Shown in pieces: positions 35,611 through 45,674 of a stretch of DNA of 64,000 nucleotides. Both the position numbers and the translations under genes were made by a program. Source of the DNA: an uncultured Gammaproteobacteria bacterium (GTDB taxonomy: Bacteria > Pseudomonadota > Gammaproteobacteria > Pseudomonadales > Pseudohongiellaceae); the NCBI GenBank assembly GCA_913060975.1, contig CAJXVC010000012.1:62001-126000 (forward strand), given 5' to 3'. How positions within the stretch are numbered: the stretch's first letter is position 1; each line of letters starts with the position of its first letter. The notes beneath the pieces are model-generated. The model worked only from the letters and a program-made list of their open reading frames with translations, searched no databases and was not told the DNA's origin.

Positions 35611-35644
35611 AAAGGCGTAGCAACACAAAGATTGCTACGCCTTT
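35611..35644 (-). terminator. Intrinsic terminator of the 940-residue TonB receptor gene
   Basis: AAAGGCGTAGCAA (35611-35623) and TTGCTACGCCTTT (35632-35644) form a perfect 13-bp stem; on the minus strand it is followed by TTCTTATC within a T-rich run. It lies 56 bases after the receptor stop. Confidence 0.85.
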
Positions 35645-35699
35645 CCCAACACCCAAAACAAGCTACTGTTTCAGGTGACCCACAGCCACTGCTTGGTAA

Positions 35700-38522
35700 T
35701 CAGAACTCATAGCGCATGCCGAGTCTGAAGTTACGCCCATAGATATCCATCAAACCGCGGTTTACATTGAAGTATGCCGCACGGTTTTCTGAACCCTGGT
35801 TAGCTGGAAAGCCGACAAGAACCGGATCGGTATCAAACATGTTCTTCACCGACAAGAACACTTGAGCCTCACCAGTACCACCGGTCTGAAAAGTCTTTGC
35901 CGCATACAGGTCAAAGAAGAATTCACCATCAACAGTATTGTCGTTGATTGTGTAGTTAGGTGCCGTAGACACCGGACAGTTGCTTGCACATTCGATGTAA
36001 CGATTGTCAATCACACCATCACTGTGACCGCGGCCGGTCAGATTGAACGTCCAGGTATCCAGCGAATAGCGTGCTGTCATACGGTGAACCCAATCTGGCG
36101 TGCTACTGGTATTCTCACCAGCACGGTTACGCTGTGTCACACCGTCGTCCGCCGTATTCTGGACGTAATGTGTACCCATGTAGCGTAGTGAGACGTCACC
36201 TGGCGCACCAGAAAAGAAATCGCCAAGCGCGAAGCTGTAACTTGCTTCGACGTCATAGCCTTCAGAAATCAGGCTATCGAGGTTTTCGTATTCCAGATCG
36301 ATGAACTGCAATACACCATTACCGTCGTAGCGCAGGTTGTCACAGTAGCGGTTTACACCAAAGATCAAACAAGCATCCGCCACATCCTGAGCACCGATGA
36401 AGCCAATCTCACCAGTCACTTCTACATCGTAATAGTCAACAGACAGAGCAAGGCCCGGCACGAAACTTGGCTGGAATACGACACCAAGACCAGTACCATC
36501 TGCTGTCTCTGGGCCAACTGTCGGAGTACCTTGCAAGTTCTGTACGAAAGGAGTCGATACACCGTTAATGGAAACAGCATTGGTTCGGGCTGTACCTGCA
36601 TCAAACAATTCGGACAGGTTTGGCGCACGAATATCCTGCGACTCGGTTAAACGGAAAGTGATGTCTTGAATAGGCTGCCATACAAGACCAGCCTTCCAGG
36701 TTTTTACACCTCCGGAAGTACTGTAGTCGGTGTATCGGCCAGCAGCATTGAACTCCAGACCCGCTAGTAAAGGTACAGCCGTTTCGACATAGTATTCCTG
36801 TACATCATAGTTACCGGCAGTCACTTTGTAATTACCGTATTTCCAGCCGCTAACGTATTTCGGGTCAACAAAACCGGTGATTTCTTCTTCACGGTATTCA
36901 CCACCAAACGCCAAGCCGATTGGGCCAGCCCAACCTTCGATGCCATCAACAGAGAAATTCACAGCGATTACATCCTGACGTAAATCCTGCTCTCGGCGAG
37001 GTTGACCTAACACATAGTCCAGGCCTTCCTGACTGGAAACACCCGTACCAAAGCGATTGATCGGCACACAGTCGCTACCTGGATAGCTCAGCGCGACACG
37101 ACAAACAATTTCGCCAGTTGCAGGATCAACAACAGCATCAGTAGCATCTGCCAAGGCACTGAAGCTGAATGTTGGCTGCTGGTGTTCATCGGTTGCAGTC
37201 TGGCCAACCTGATAGTAAGCGTCAAAGCCAATACCATAGCCTGCCATATCGAATGCGCCTTCCATCCCTACGACAAAGCGTGTGGTTTCGCGGATGTTAT
37301 TTGACCCGGAAGCTGGCATATCCGCATTGGATGTACTCATGTTGAAGGAGTCGATACCTTCGGCTTGCATGCGGGACACTATTTCTGCTGGAAGAAAGGC
37401 ATTGTCGATGTGGATAGTACGATTGCGATCGGTCGGGTTAATGTAGTGGCTATAACCTTCGAATCCGGCGTAGGAACCTTGCGCGAAAATCTCCAGATCA
37501 GGGGACAGCTCCCAGCTTGCGCGTGAGAAAACACTCTTGCGCTGTACGTCAGAGCGCAAGGAGTTTGTACCAAGCTCACCAGAAGTTGAGTAGCGCCAGT
37601 CGCCACCGACCATCCACTGCCCGGAAGTTTCACCATAGTCCAGCGTGCCAATTTCGCCACCCGGGCCAAAGAATGTGCCCTGCAGAGGGCCTGAAACGAT
37701 CAGGCCACCAGGTGTGTAATTGGAGATACCGATATTGTCACGGACGAGAAAGTGCGGCGCACCAGCTGATTTATCCGGATTGATTATGCCAACGTAACCT
37801 GTAGTGGCCCAGTCTGGAGCAGTATAGTGTTTGCCATCTTGATCATAGTATTCGCCACTGAAAATAATGTGGCCTTGACCGCCGGCAAACGATGTACCGG
37901 CTGTGACAACATATTTCTCATCACCTACGTCATAAGTAGGTATGTTGCCGGTTTCGATCGAAGTCTTGAAACCTTCGTAGTCTTTATCGAGAATGAAATT
38001 GACAACGCCGGCGATGGCATCTGAACCATAAGCTGAGGAAGCACCACCTGACACAACCTCGATACGCTCAACCAGCGACTGAGGAAAAGTATTGGTGTCG
38101 ACCTGACCGGCGGCTGACGAGGCTACAGAGCGCTGGCCATCCAACAGTACCAGAGTACGACCCGTTCCTAGTCCACGCAGGTTAAGTGCAGCAATACCAG
38201 CACGACCAGAGCTCAATGAACCGGAAGAGGTAGAAGCAGTTGAGCTACCTTGAATAGAAGGCAGAGACATCGCAAATTCTGCGACGCTACCTGGCGCCTC
38301 TGCATTAATGTCCTCACCACTGAGTACGGAAACCGGTGTGGGCATGTCGTAACCGTCTCGTGCAATGCGGGAACCGGTGATAACTATGGATTCAATTTCC
38401 GAGGCATCATCTGCAGATGCAGCATCTTGTGCAAAAGAGGCCGTTGAGTATGAAAGAGCTGCCGTGATACTGGCAGCCAGAATAGCCCTGTGACTGTGCC
38501 GAAAGCGTGGCTTTGCTGGCAT
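35700..38522 (-). CDS. TonB-dependent outer-membrane receptor (940 aa)
   Basis: A large TonB-dependent transporter. Signal peptide ending STASFAQD, a TonB-box-like IESIVITGSRI (about 43-53), plug domain with NLRGLGTGRTLVLLDGQR and VERIEVVSGGASSAYGSDA, then a ~22-strand barrel ending LGMRYEF. It imports a substrate across the outer membrane using TonB energy; substrates of this VITGSRI subgroup are often peptides or plant/algal compounds, unknown here. AGGAGG precedes the ATG. A terminator separates it from the amidohydrolase, and the atypical M20 cluster begins about 1 kb upstream on the other strand. Confidence 0.93.
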   Translation of the reverse strand: MPAKPRFRHSHRAILAASITAALSYSTASFAQDAASADDASEIESIVITGSRIARDGYDMPTPVSVLSGEDINAEAPGSVAEFAMSLPSIQGSSTASTSSGSLSSGRAGIAALNLRGLGTGRTLVLLDGQRSVASSAAGQVDTNTFPQSLVERIEVVSGGASSAYGSDAIAGVVNFILDKDYEGFKTSIETGNIPTYDVGDEKYVVTAGTSFAGGQGHIIFSGEYYDQDGKHYTAPDWATTGYVGIINPDKSAGAPHFLVRDNIGISNYTPGGLIVSGPLQGTFFGPGGEIGTLDYGETSGQWMVGGDWRYSTSGELGTNSLRSDVQRKSVFSRASWELSPDLEIFAQGSYAGFEGYSHYINPTDRNRTIHIDNAFLPAEIVSRMQAEGIDSFNMSTSNADMPASGSNNIRETTRFVVGMEGAFDMAGYGIGFDAYYQVGQTATDEHQQPTFSFSALADATDAVVDPATGEIVCRVALSYPGSDCVPINRFGTGVSSQEGLDYVLGQPRREQDLRQDVIAVNFSVDGIEGWAGPIGLAFGGEYREEEITGFVDPKYVSGWKYGNYKVTAGNYDVQEYYVETAVPLLAGLEFNAAGRYTDYSTSGGVKTWKAGLVWQPIQDITFRLTESQDIRAPNLSELFDAGTARTNAVSINGVSTPFVQNLQGTPTVGPETADGTGLGVVFQPSFVPGLALSVDYYDVEVTGEIGFIGAQDVADACLIFGVNRYCDNLRYDGNGVLQFIDLEYENLDSLISEGYDVEASYSFALGDFFSGAPGDVSLRYMGTHYVQNTADDGVTQRNRAGENTSSTPDWVHRMTARYSLDTWTFNLTGRGHSDGVIDNRYIECASNCPVSTAPNYTINDNTVDGEFFFDLYAAKTFQTGGTGEAQVFLSVKNMFDTDPVLVGFPANQGSENRAAYFNVNRGLMDIYGRNFRLGMRYEF

Positions 38523-39573
38523 GTTGAGTTTCCTCCTGATGATAGTAATAAGTAAGCCTTCGAAGTGGGATTCCAGTATTTAAAGCTTCAGCTATCCAAG
38601 TAGATGCAGGTCTATTCAGACTTTTTGAAATACAGGTCTTCGAAAACTAGTCATTACACACAGAGCAGAAACTGTGCCAATTCGTATCTACACACACATT
38701 CCTTTCTTATTAAAGTATCGCATGTCCCTTTTTATAAGACTTAAATAACAGTATAAAAAGTATCTTTTGGGTCTCTCAATCATCCGGAAACCCTTATATT
38801 TACAGCTATAAGCAAATTCCAGACAGTTTTGTTATTTCCAATTGGCTATTTAGAATAATTTATATACTTTTAGGTTAATTAATTTTTTAATCAGACCGTA
38901 TATAAAGAAACTACCCTGAATTTATCAAAAATGCTGACGCCTCGTAATTGAGCATATCGTCTATGCGCGCGCATTTTTGGTTCTGACCATTTTCTTTCGA
39001 CATTTTCATATTGTGCTCTTCTACTGCGCGTAACCAGTTCCTCACACTCGCCCTGAATGCGAAATACCTTATCCCACGCCCCAAAATGAGACCAATGCAC
39101 TTCGTAGGATTTTTGACGGTTCCGCACCAAGTTAAAACTTTTGTTCAGTTTCGGCGCAAATTGCGGCGGCCTTACGCCCTCATTTGGTAACACAGTACAC
39201 TTGATCACTGATTAGGTGCCATATGTCATCCATATTCTGATCATAATCTTGCACGGCAGAATTCCCTGATCACTTTTCGACCACACCCCCACGAAAAATG
39301 TAGATCCTCCAGAATAACTTGCGTAACACAATCAGTAGCGCGTTTTTTAAAACCAATCATTTCAGCAACTTAAGACGCAAAGCACTAAAACAAGGCGAGA
39401 ATAGCGTTTAACCGAGGTTTAAAATGAGTTTTTACGCGGATTCACGCAGATTTCAATCTGGTACGTTTCATGCACTCCTTCCCGTGCACGCAGGTCATTG
39501 GCTATCGACCACTTTCAATTTCTCTGCATTGATTATCGAACGAAGGCAACGAACTTTTGCATAGGAGCGAATC
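38523..39573. other. 1-kb AT-rich intergenic region
   Basis: Divergent gap between the TonB receptor and the M20/MacB cluster. The part at about 38640-38900 is clearly richer in A+T than its surroundings (runs such as TTAATTAATTTTTTAA). It contains a doubtful small reading frame (separate entry) and a short imperfect tandem at 39434-39453 (ACGCGGATTC, ACGCAGATTT). No transposase, tRNA or integrase trace was seen. Both neighbours need promoters here. Confidence 0.5.
38891..39208 (-). CDS. Doubtful small orphan protein
   Basis: A 105-residue reading frame starting with GTG at 39208 in the AT-rich gap. The product is basic and Arg-rich, with segments PPQFAPKLNKSFNLVRN and KSYEVHWSHFGAWDKVF that look protein-like, but I recognise no family and see no ribosome-binding site. 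It may be a horizontally acquired orphan, a decayed gene or chance. Confidence 0.25.
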   Translation of the reverse strand: MIKCTVLPNEGVRPPQFAPKLNKSFNLVRNRQKSYEVHWSHFGAWDKVFRIQGECEELVTRSRRAQYENVERKWSEPKMRAHRRYAQLRGVSIFDKFRVVSLYTV

Positions 39574-41235
39574 ATGACACCGCCAGGCAAGACATCGATT
39601 AAACAAATTCTCTCACCACTTTTTCTAGGCAGCGCTGTACTCCTCACTGCATGTAGTGAGCAGGCACCAACTCCCCCTTCTGCTCAAACACCAATAGCTG
39701 AGGCAGTAGAAATTGCTACAGCAAGCGCGGCCCCTTCATTGGGCGTTCGCCCGAATGGTGATACCGAGCTCGAAATCGATATGAGTGAGATCCACTCGCC
39801 AGAACTACGCGAAGTCTTTGATCACATCGACAGCAATATCGATCAACACGTTGTGAACCTGCAACGCTGGATCCAGCAACCCAGCATTTCCAATACAGGA
39901 GAGGGCATTCAGGAATCTGCCTATATGGTGGAAGGGTTCTTTGATCAGCTAGGTTGTCAGGAAACTCAGGTCTATGATGTCGGCATCACTGAATGGGGCC
40001 AGCAAGGCAACCCGGTGGTCTATGCAAATTGTGATGAAGGTGCTGAGAAAACCGTCATCGTCTACTGGATGTACGACACCATGCCTGTCACCCAGCCCGA
40101 TCTGTGGACATCACCACCGTTTGAAGCACGCATCGTCGAGCAACCCCCATTTGATAAAGTCATCATCGGCCGTGGCGCCAATAACTCCAAGGGCCGTCAA
40201 ATGGCATTCTGGAATGCCATGATGTCCATTAAAGAAGTGACCGGTAAGCTGCCGGTTAACCTGATCTTCGTTGCCGAGGGTGACGAAGAACGTATGTCGA
40301 TTGGCTATCGTAAATTCGTCCGCGATCATCCGGAACTCTTCGCTGGCGCTGACATCATGTGGGGTGGCGGTTCTTCAGAAGGTTGCGTGTTTGTCGAGCT
40401 GATCACCAGCGGTGAAAGCTGGGGGCGCGGTCCGACTTATTCGAACATTCATGGCGGTCGCAAGCGTGCGGTTGACGCACCGGCGTGGCGCCATATCCAG
40501 ATGCTGTCCACACTCGTAGATGAAACAGGCAACCGAGTGATGATCGATGGCTTTTATGATGATATCGAGCCACTGACCCCTGAAGAAGAACAGATTCTTG
40601 TAGAAGCTGCAGAAGGCTATGACGTCGAAGTGGCTGCTGAAAGACTTGGCGTCGCCCGCTTCATCTCTGACGATCCACTTGATGTTGTCACCATGTCCCG
40701 CTATGGCACCTCGATGAACCTGGACGGTATCTGGGGCGGCAATATGTTTGAAGGTGGTTCTGGCGCCATCCTGCCAAACCGCATTGTGTCCAAGCACAAC
40801 TTCCGCTACGTCCCGAATCAGGACGGTCTAGACATCGTCGATAAATTGCGCGCTCATCTGGACAAGCATGGTTATGAAGACGTTGAAATCAATATAGTCG
40901 GTGATGTGCCATGGGCCAAGATGGATGATGACAACGACATGGCTCGCGCTGCAGACAGAATGCGCACTGCCTTCGGTGTCGGTGTAGATGATCCAGTTCT
41001 TGAACCTACTATTCTCGGTGGCTACTGGCCTGCTTACCTGTTCACAGGCGACGTAATGGATATCCCTATCGCTAATGGTCAAGTCGGTGGCGGTGGTGGT
41101 TCACACGCAGCGAATGAATACTTCGTTGTCGAGGGTGCAGGCAATACCTACGGTATGGCTGGCATGGAGAAATCCATTGCGACAACAATCTACAACTATG
41201 CCGGTGTCAACGAGCCAGATTCGGCTTCTGACTAG
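39574..41235 (+). CDS. M20-fold lipoprotein with altered metal-ligand motifs (copy A)
   Basis: A 553-residue lipoprotein (lipobox LLTAC27) with the M20/DapE-CNDP peptidase fold. The usual GHxD motif reads WMYD (165-168): the metal-binding His is Met166. The usual GRGAxDDKG reads GRGANNSKG (199-207), Asn replacing the bridging Asp. The region of the next Asp ligand reads ADIMWGGG (259-266), also without it. The catalytic pair E238/E239 in EGDEER and the distal His in GGSHAANEY remain. The conventional di-zinc site therefore looks incomplete: a pseudo-enzyme, peptide binder or variant-metal enzyme. AGGAG precedes the ATG. It is followed by a terminator and the MacB-type genes; a close paralogue lies at 47101. 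Confidence 0.85.
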   Translation: MTPPGKTSIKQILSPLFLGSAVLLTACSEQAPTPPSAQTPIAEAVEIATASAAPSLGVRPNGDTELEIDMSEIHSPELREVFDHIDSNIDQHVVNLQRWIQQPSISNTGEGIQESAYMVEGFFDQLGCQETQVYDVGITEWGQQGNPVVYANCDEGAEKTVIVYWMYDTMPVTQPDLWTSPPFEARIVEQPPFDKVIIGRGANNSKGRQMAFWNAMMSIKEVTGKLPVNLIFVAEGDEERMSIGYRKFVRDHPELFAGADIMWGGGSSEGCVFVELITSGESWGRGPTYSNIHGGRKRAVDAPAWRHIQMLSTLVDETGNRVMIDGFYDDIEPLTPEEEQILVEAAEGYDVEVAAERLGVARFISDDPLDVVTMSRYGTSMNLDGIWGGNMFEGGSGAILPNRIVSKHNFRYVPNQDGLDIVDKLRAHLDKHGYEDVEINIVGDVPWAKMDDDNDMARAADRMRTAFGVGVDDPVLEPTILGGYWPAYLFTGDVMDIPIANGQVGGGGGSHAANEYFVVEGAGNTYGMAGMEKSIATTIYNYAGVNEPDSASD

Positions 41236-41273
41236 CAATCGGTAGAACATTTGCTTGATTGAGGCACAGAAAG

Positions 41274-41306
41274 TCCAGAATCGCGCCTTTGTTGATTCTG
41301 GATTTT
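41274..41306 (+). terminator. Terminator after M20-like copy A
   Basis: TCCAGAATC (41274-41282) pairs perfectly with GATTCTGGA (41294-41302), followed by TTTTCC. The sequence is clearly related to the terminator after the paralogue at 48791-48826. Confidence 0.75.
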
Positions 41307-41352
41307 CCTGCTTCTTTGTTATCGATTTAAGCAGTAATCAGGAGAAATCGTT

Positions 41353-42096
41353 TTGAGTAAACCTGTCATATCAATGCATGATGTCAAAAAGATCTATGAG
41401 CTTGGCGACAACAAGGTACACGCGCTGCGCGGCGTTAGCCTGGACATCGAACCGGGTGAGTTCGTCACCATTACTGGTGCCTCAGGTTCCGGTAAATCTA
41501 CATTGATGCATATTCTCGGTTGCCTGGATCGTGTATCAGCCGGCACCTTCAAGCTCAATGACAAAGATGTGTCCAATCTTTCACGTGAAGAGCTGGCTAA
41601 TATTCGCAACAAGCAAATCGGCTTTGTCTTTCAGGGCTTCAATCTTTTACCACGCACAACCGCCACTGAAAATGTAGAGGTACCGCTACTCTACTCCCGC
41701 CCCTTGATTCCAGCTGTTGAGCGCAAGGAAAAAGCCCTCAGAGCGTTAGAGAAGATGGGCCTGTCGGACCGTGCCGATCACCATCCCAGTCAGTTATCCG
41801 GCGGCCAGCAACAGCGTGTAGCTATTGCTCGCGCGTTGGTCAATGAACCGTCCCTGATTCTTGCTGATGAGCCAACCGGAAACCTTGACACAAAAACCGG
41901 ACAGGATGTCATGCAAACGCTACTAGACCTGCGTGAATCAACTGGCATCACCATTATCCTGATTACCCACGAACCGGAAATCGCCGCCTACGGCAGCCGA
42001 ATTATTTCTATTCGTGATGGCTTGATCGTGAGCGATCAAGCCAATACGCGGCCCCCCATTCCTACAGAGTCGCCTTCTCTGGCAGCTGTGCCTTGA
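41353..42096 (+). CDS. MacB/LolD-type ABC transporter ATPase
   Basis: A 247-residue ATPase of the MacB/LolD/FtsE family: Walker A GASGSGKST, Q-loop FVFQGFNLLPRTTATENV, signature LSGGQQQR, Walker B LILADEPTGNLDTKTG, H-loop ITHEPEIA. These ATPases drive mechanotransmission rather than classical transport. It is the only ATPase beside three FtsX-type permeases downstream, so it must serve more than one or form mixed complexes. The start is TTG at 41353, supported by GGAG eight bases upstream. Confidence 0.95.
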   Translation: MSKPVISMHDVKKIYELGDNKVHALRGVSLDIEPGEFVTITGASGSGKSTLMHILGCLDRVSAGTFKLNDKDVSNLSREELANIRNKQIGFVFQGFNLLPRTTATENVEVPLLYSRPLIPAVERKEKALRALEKMGLSDRADHHPSQLSGGQQQRVAIARALVNEPSLILADEPTGNLDTKTGQDVMQTLLDLRESTGITIILITHEPEIAAYGSRIISIRDGLIVSDQANTRPPIPTESPSLAAVP

Positions 42097-42147
42097 GATA
42101 GGTGACGATGTGGCAACTACACACTTCCACTGGCGAGGTGCACTGAC

Positions 42148-43707
42148 ATGCTAACGAATCCACATTTTCTGAATCTGGCCATACAGACTTTGCGCCGTAA
42201 TCAGTTGCAGGCGATTCTGGCTATTCTGGGCGTCACTATCGGTGTCAGCGCGCTGGTAACCAGTATTGCCCTGGGTCGCGGTGCGCAGCAGGCAATCAAT
42301 GAACAATTGCTGGCCGTCGGTGCCAACATGATTGTCATCTCGGCAGGCAACTATCAGGTAGAGCGCTCGCAGGATTCCGGCGCGGCGCCAGCCGATCATG
42401 GTTTCATCGAACAGAACGACAGCATCACACAGCATCTGGTGTCGATACCGCAGCAAACAGGCAGCTATGACCTGAGCCACCTGATTACAACGGCTGAGTA
42501 CAATCCAGCCAATACCCTGCGCCTGATCAACACCCACTACGAAGACGACCCCAACGCCGAACATGATCACCCAACAGCCGCTGAACGCCTGGGTGACACG
42601 ATGGCCGGCCTGGGTGCCGCTGCCACTCTGACACTGGATGATGCCGATGCCATCCTCAATCAACTCGACGGGGTGCAATTTGTTGCATCGGGCGTACATG
42701 AAAACGCCCGGGTTCAGCAACCGGGTGAAGGTGGACGCAGCTGGTTTACGCGCCTGCATGGCACCGAACCGGATTTGCCAGAAATCCGCCGCGGCTGGAC
42801 GTTTCCACACGGGCGTTTTATTTCCCGAAGCGAATACAACAACTCCGCGCAAGTCATGGTGTTGGGTCAGGTAGTGGCCGACCGCCTTTTCGGCCGCGGT
42901 GTCAGTCCTGTGGGCCAAACACTCGAACTATGGAATCAACCTTTTCAAATCATTGGCGTGGTTGGCAGCAGCAGTTGGGTGACACAACCGTCCGCCGGCG
43001 ATGACCAGTTTGATGCGGTCTACGTACCTGTGACCACCGTGCATACGCTTTTGAATCTCAGCAAACTCAACACGATTACGGCAACGACCCGTTCTGCCGG
43101 CGCTACCACGCAAGTGGCTCGTCAAATCACTTCCCTGTTGCGGCAACGCCATGGCATTACCGAACAAATGCCGGACGACTTTACCGTCAAGACCCAGGCT
43201 GAACAAATTCTCGGAGACGGCTTGCCACCACAAGTTGCCCGCGTGGTCGCCGGCAATATGAATACGGTAGACAACATCACCATCGAACAACTCTCGACGT
43301 CTTTGCAACGCGCCAACGCAACCATGATGGCACTGCTGGCTGGTGTGGCTATCGTGTCGTTGCTGGTCGGCGGCATTGGTGTAACCAACTTGCTACTACT
43401 CTCTGTAACCCAACGCACTCGTGAGGTTGGCTTGCGCGTTGCTATGGGTGCTCGCGGACGTGACATCGCTTCCCAATTTGTTCTCGAAGCCGTTGCCCTA
43501 AGCTTGATGGGCGGTGTCCTGGGTGCCATTGCCGGCGTCATCATCGCCAATAGTCTTGAAGGCGTGTTGCAGTGGTCCACTAATGTTTCCGTACTTTCCA
43601 CAGTGCTCGCGATAGTTGTCGCGGCACTGCTCGGGGTGCTGGCTGGAGTCTATCCCGCGCGGCGAGCCGCACGACTCGATCCTATAGGAGCGTTGCATCA
43701 TGAATAA
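42148..43707 (+). CDS. MacB-type ABC permease 1
   Basis: A 519-residue permease: N-terminal membrane helix after LRRNQLQAILAILGVTIGV, a periplasmic domain from about 45 to 390, then three C-terminal helices of the FtsX domain (GVAIVSLLVGGIGVTNLLLLSVTQRTREVGLRVAMGARGRDI) and the terminal YPARRAARLDPIGALHHE. No fused ATPase domain, as in split MacB systems. The periplasmic part is longer than in its two siblings and contains a His-rich stretch (HYEDDPNAEHDHP). It ends overlapping the small exported protein gene by eight bases. Confidence 0.92.
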   Translation: MLTNPHFLNLAIQTLRRNQLQAILAILGVTIGVSALVTSIALGRGAQQAINEQLLAVGANMIVISAGNYQVERSQDSGAAPADHGFIEQNDSITQHLVSIPQQTGSYDLSHLITTAEYNPANTLRLINTHYEDDPNAEHDHPTAAERLGDTMAGLGAAATLTLDDADAILNQLDGVQFVASGVHENARVQQPGEGGRSWFTRLHGTEPDLPEIRRGWTFPHGRFISRSEYNNSAQVMVLGQVVADRLFGRGVSPVGQTLELWNQPFQIIGVVGSSSWVTQPSAGDDQFDAVYVPVTTVHTLLNLSKLNTITATTRSAGATTQVARQITSLLRQRHGITEQMPDDFTVKTQAEQILGDGLPPQVARVVAGNMNTVDNITIEQLSTSLQRANATMMALLAGVAIVSLLVGGIGVTNLLLLSVTQRTREVGLRVAMGARGRDIASQFVLEAVALSLMGGVLGAIAGVIIANSLEGVLQWSTNVSVLSTVLAIVVAALLGVLAGVYPARRAARLDPIGALHHE

Positions 43708-44140
43708 GCGAGCTCTAACCCGATTGGTCTGCGCTTTCACTTTTCTGGCTACAGCAAACCTCGTCACAGCGCACGAAGATCATGGTTCTCGGCACGGCGG
43801 CTTTGTGATGATGTTTCTCGAGCTGCATTTCGAGCTCGTCGTGCCAGATGAAGGCGGCGTGCAACTGTATTACAGCGATGCTATGCGCATGGAACTGCCG
43901 GCGGCGGTTGTCTCCGATGTCGCGATCGAAATTGAACGCGAAGACTACGAGATTGAATCTGTACCGATGCGAATAAGTGATAGCGGAGATCACTGGATGG
44001 GCAGCAGCGAACCTGTTGATAACCCTGAGTCTATTGTTCGGGTAGCCTTCCTGTTTCAGGGTGAGCCATTCGTGTTGGATATTCCCGCAATGGTGTTACC
44101 GAAATTCAATACCGACTGTGCAGCAGATTGTGCTGATTAG
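43700..44140 (+). CDS. Small exported His/Met-rich protein within MacB cluster
   Basis: A 146-residue protein with a signal peptide ending near VTAHEDHG. The mature N-terminus is His-rich (H25, H28, H32 in HEDHGSRHGG) and followed by FVMMFLELHFELVV; the C-terminus ends CAADCAD with two cysteines. The middle is acidic and beta-like. Similar His-starting modules occur in periplasmic metal-handling proteins associated with efflux systems, so metal binding is plausible but unproven. It overlaps permease 1 by eight bases and precedes permease 2, implying co-function. Confidence 0.65.
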   Translation: MNKRALTRLVCAFTFLATANLVTAHEDHGSRHGGFVMMFLELHFELVVPDEGGVQLYYSDAMRMELPAAVVSDVAIEIEREDYEIESVPMRISDSGDHWMGSSEPVDNPESIVRVAFLFQGEPFVLDIPAMVLPKFNTDCAADCAD

Positions 44141-44194
44141 AAGGCAACCATTTAACAGCTCACTATTTAGAAAACGACTCTTTAGAAGACCATT

Positions 44195-45634
44195 ATGCTG
44201 ACAAACCTCCAACTCGCCTTAAAGTCGCTCACTCAGAACCGCCTGCAGGCCAGCCTTACCCTATGCGGAATGAGCATTGGTGTCGCCATGGTTGTTGTTG
44301 TCTCAGGCCTGGGCCTCGGTGCTCAACAACAAATTGAAACGCAGATCGAAAGTGCTGGGCCGACATTGATTACCGTGCGCTCTGGTAACTTCAGGCCATT
44401 GGGCATTGCCATGGCTGGCCAACAGGACAGCAGTGGTGGCGAGTTGGCTGAAGGCTTTGCCGGCGAAGCCGGCTACGGTGACCAGTCTTTTGAAGAAAAT
44501 GCAGCAATGCTGGCAGCGCGACAGCGTGCCACCAAGCCCAAGGTGTCTAAAGTACGTTCTCCTGCCTGGCCCTTGCGCCCAGATGAGATGACTCTGCTTA
44601 GCCAGAATATCGGCGATGTACGCGCTACAGCAGGTAGCGTCTCGGGCAATATTACACTTGACCCCGCGCCGACCAATCCGGTGCGAATCGCCAAGGTCTA
44701 TGGCTTTCAACCGGCGTGGCCAGAGATGAAAGGCTGGCAACTGATCGAAGGTCGCCTGCTCACTGAACGCGAACATGCACAAGCTGCCAGCCTTACCGTG
44801 ATTCCTGTTGAAGTCGCTGCGCGCTACTGGCCCGGCGAATCAGCGCTTGAAAAGTCCTTCGCATTAGGTGGCGATACCTACGAAATCGTTGGTGTCGTAC
44901 GCACCGGCGAAGACATGACCAATTCCCTGATCGTACCGACTATCTTTATCCCGCTTCAGCAGGCACAAGATCTACTCGATCAACACACCTTCGATGAAAT
45001 CAACGTGCGTTCGGCATCCGTGGGCAAGACCACTGAAGTGGCTACCAACATCCGGGCGGCACTGCGTAATCTGCGCGAATTGCCTGATGACACCATGGAT
45101 GACTTTCGTGTCGAAACCCAAAGCCTGAATGCCATGCCGAGTCTCGGTACTGACCCGCGTCTGGCGCGCGCCGTCCATGCCAACATCATCGAATTCGAAC
45201 AAGCTTCCTGGGAAGAAATGGCAACCAGCCTCCGCCAGGCTGGTCGCACTTTCACTTATCTGCTATCGAGCGCCGCGGCAGTCTCATTGTTAGTCGGCGG
45301 CATTGGCGTCATGAACATTATGCTGGTCTCGGTCACTGCCCGCACCCGTGAGATTGGTTTGCGCATGGCACTGGGTGCTCGCATGAAAGATGTATTGGCT
45401 CAGTTCATGGTGGAGGCCATTACGCTGGCTGCGCTGGGTGGCCTGGCAGGTTTGGTGCTTGGGGCAATCGGCTTGTACATCGCCCAGAATGTTTTGCATT
45501 GGACCACGGCTGTTTCGCCCGTGATGTTACTGATTGCCATCGTCATGGCAGCCGCCACCGGCGTGATTTTTGGTTTCGGTCCAGCGCGCCGTGCTGCCAG
45601 TCTCGACCCAGTGGTTGCGTTAAAAGCGGAATAA
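44195..45634 (+). CDS. MacB-type ABC permease 2
   Basis: A 479-residue permease of the same family: N-terminal LTQNRLQASLTLCGMSIGV helix, periplasmic domain (about 45-345) and three C-terminal FtsX helices (SLLVGGIGVMNIMLVSVTARTREIGLRMALGARMKD), ending FGPARRAASLDPVVALKAE. The periplasmic domain differs from those of permeases 1 and 3, suggesting distinct partners. Lies 54 bases after the small exported protein gene. Confidence 0.92.
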   Translation: MLTNLQLALKSLTQNRLQASLTLCGMSIGVAMVVVVSGLGLGAQQQIETQIESAGPTLITVRSGNFRPLGIAMAGQQDSSGGELAEGFAGEAGYGDQSFEENAAMLAARQRATKPKVSKVRSPAWPLRPDEMTLLSQNIGDVRATAGSVSGNITLDPAPTNPVRIAKVYGFQPAWPEMKGWQLIEGRLLTEREHAQAASLTVIPVEVAARYWPGESALEKSFALGGDTYEIVGVVRTGEDMTNSLIVPTIFIPLQQAQDLLDQHTFDEINVRSASVGKTTEVATNIRAALRNLRELPDDTMDDFRVETQSLNAMPSLGTDPRLARAVHANIIEFEQASWEEMATSLRQAGRTFTYLLSSAAAVSLLVGGIGVMNIMLVSVTARTREIGLRMALGARMKDVLAQFMVEAITLAALGGLAGLVLGAIGLYIAQNVLHWTTAVSPVMLLIAIVMAAATGVIFGFGPARRAASLDPVVALKAE

Positions 45635-45674
45635 TCCGAATGGTTTTTACGACTTGCTCGAAATGGAGTGATCT

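Noticed and set aside
42151..42918. Long open frame opposite permease 1 (255 residues)
   Set aside because: It is antisense to a clear MacB-type gene, with shadow-type composition and no recognisable domain.
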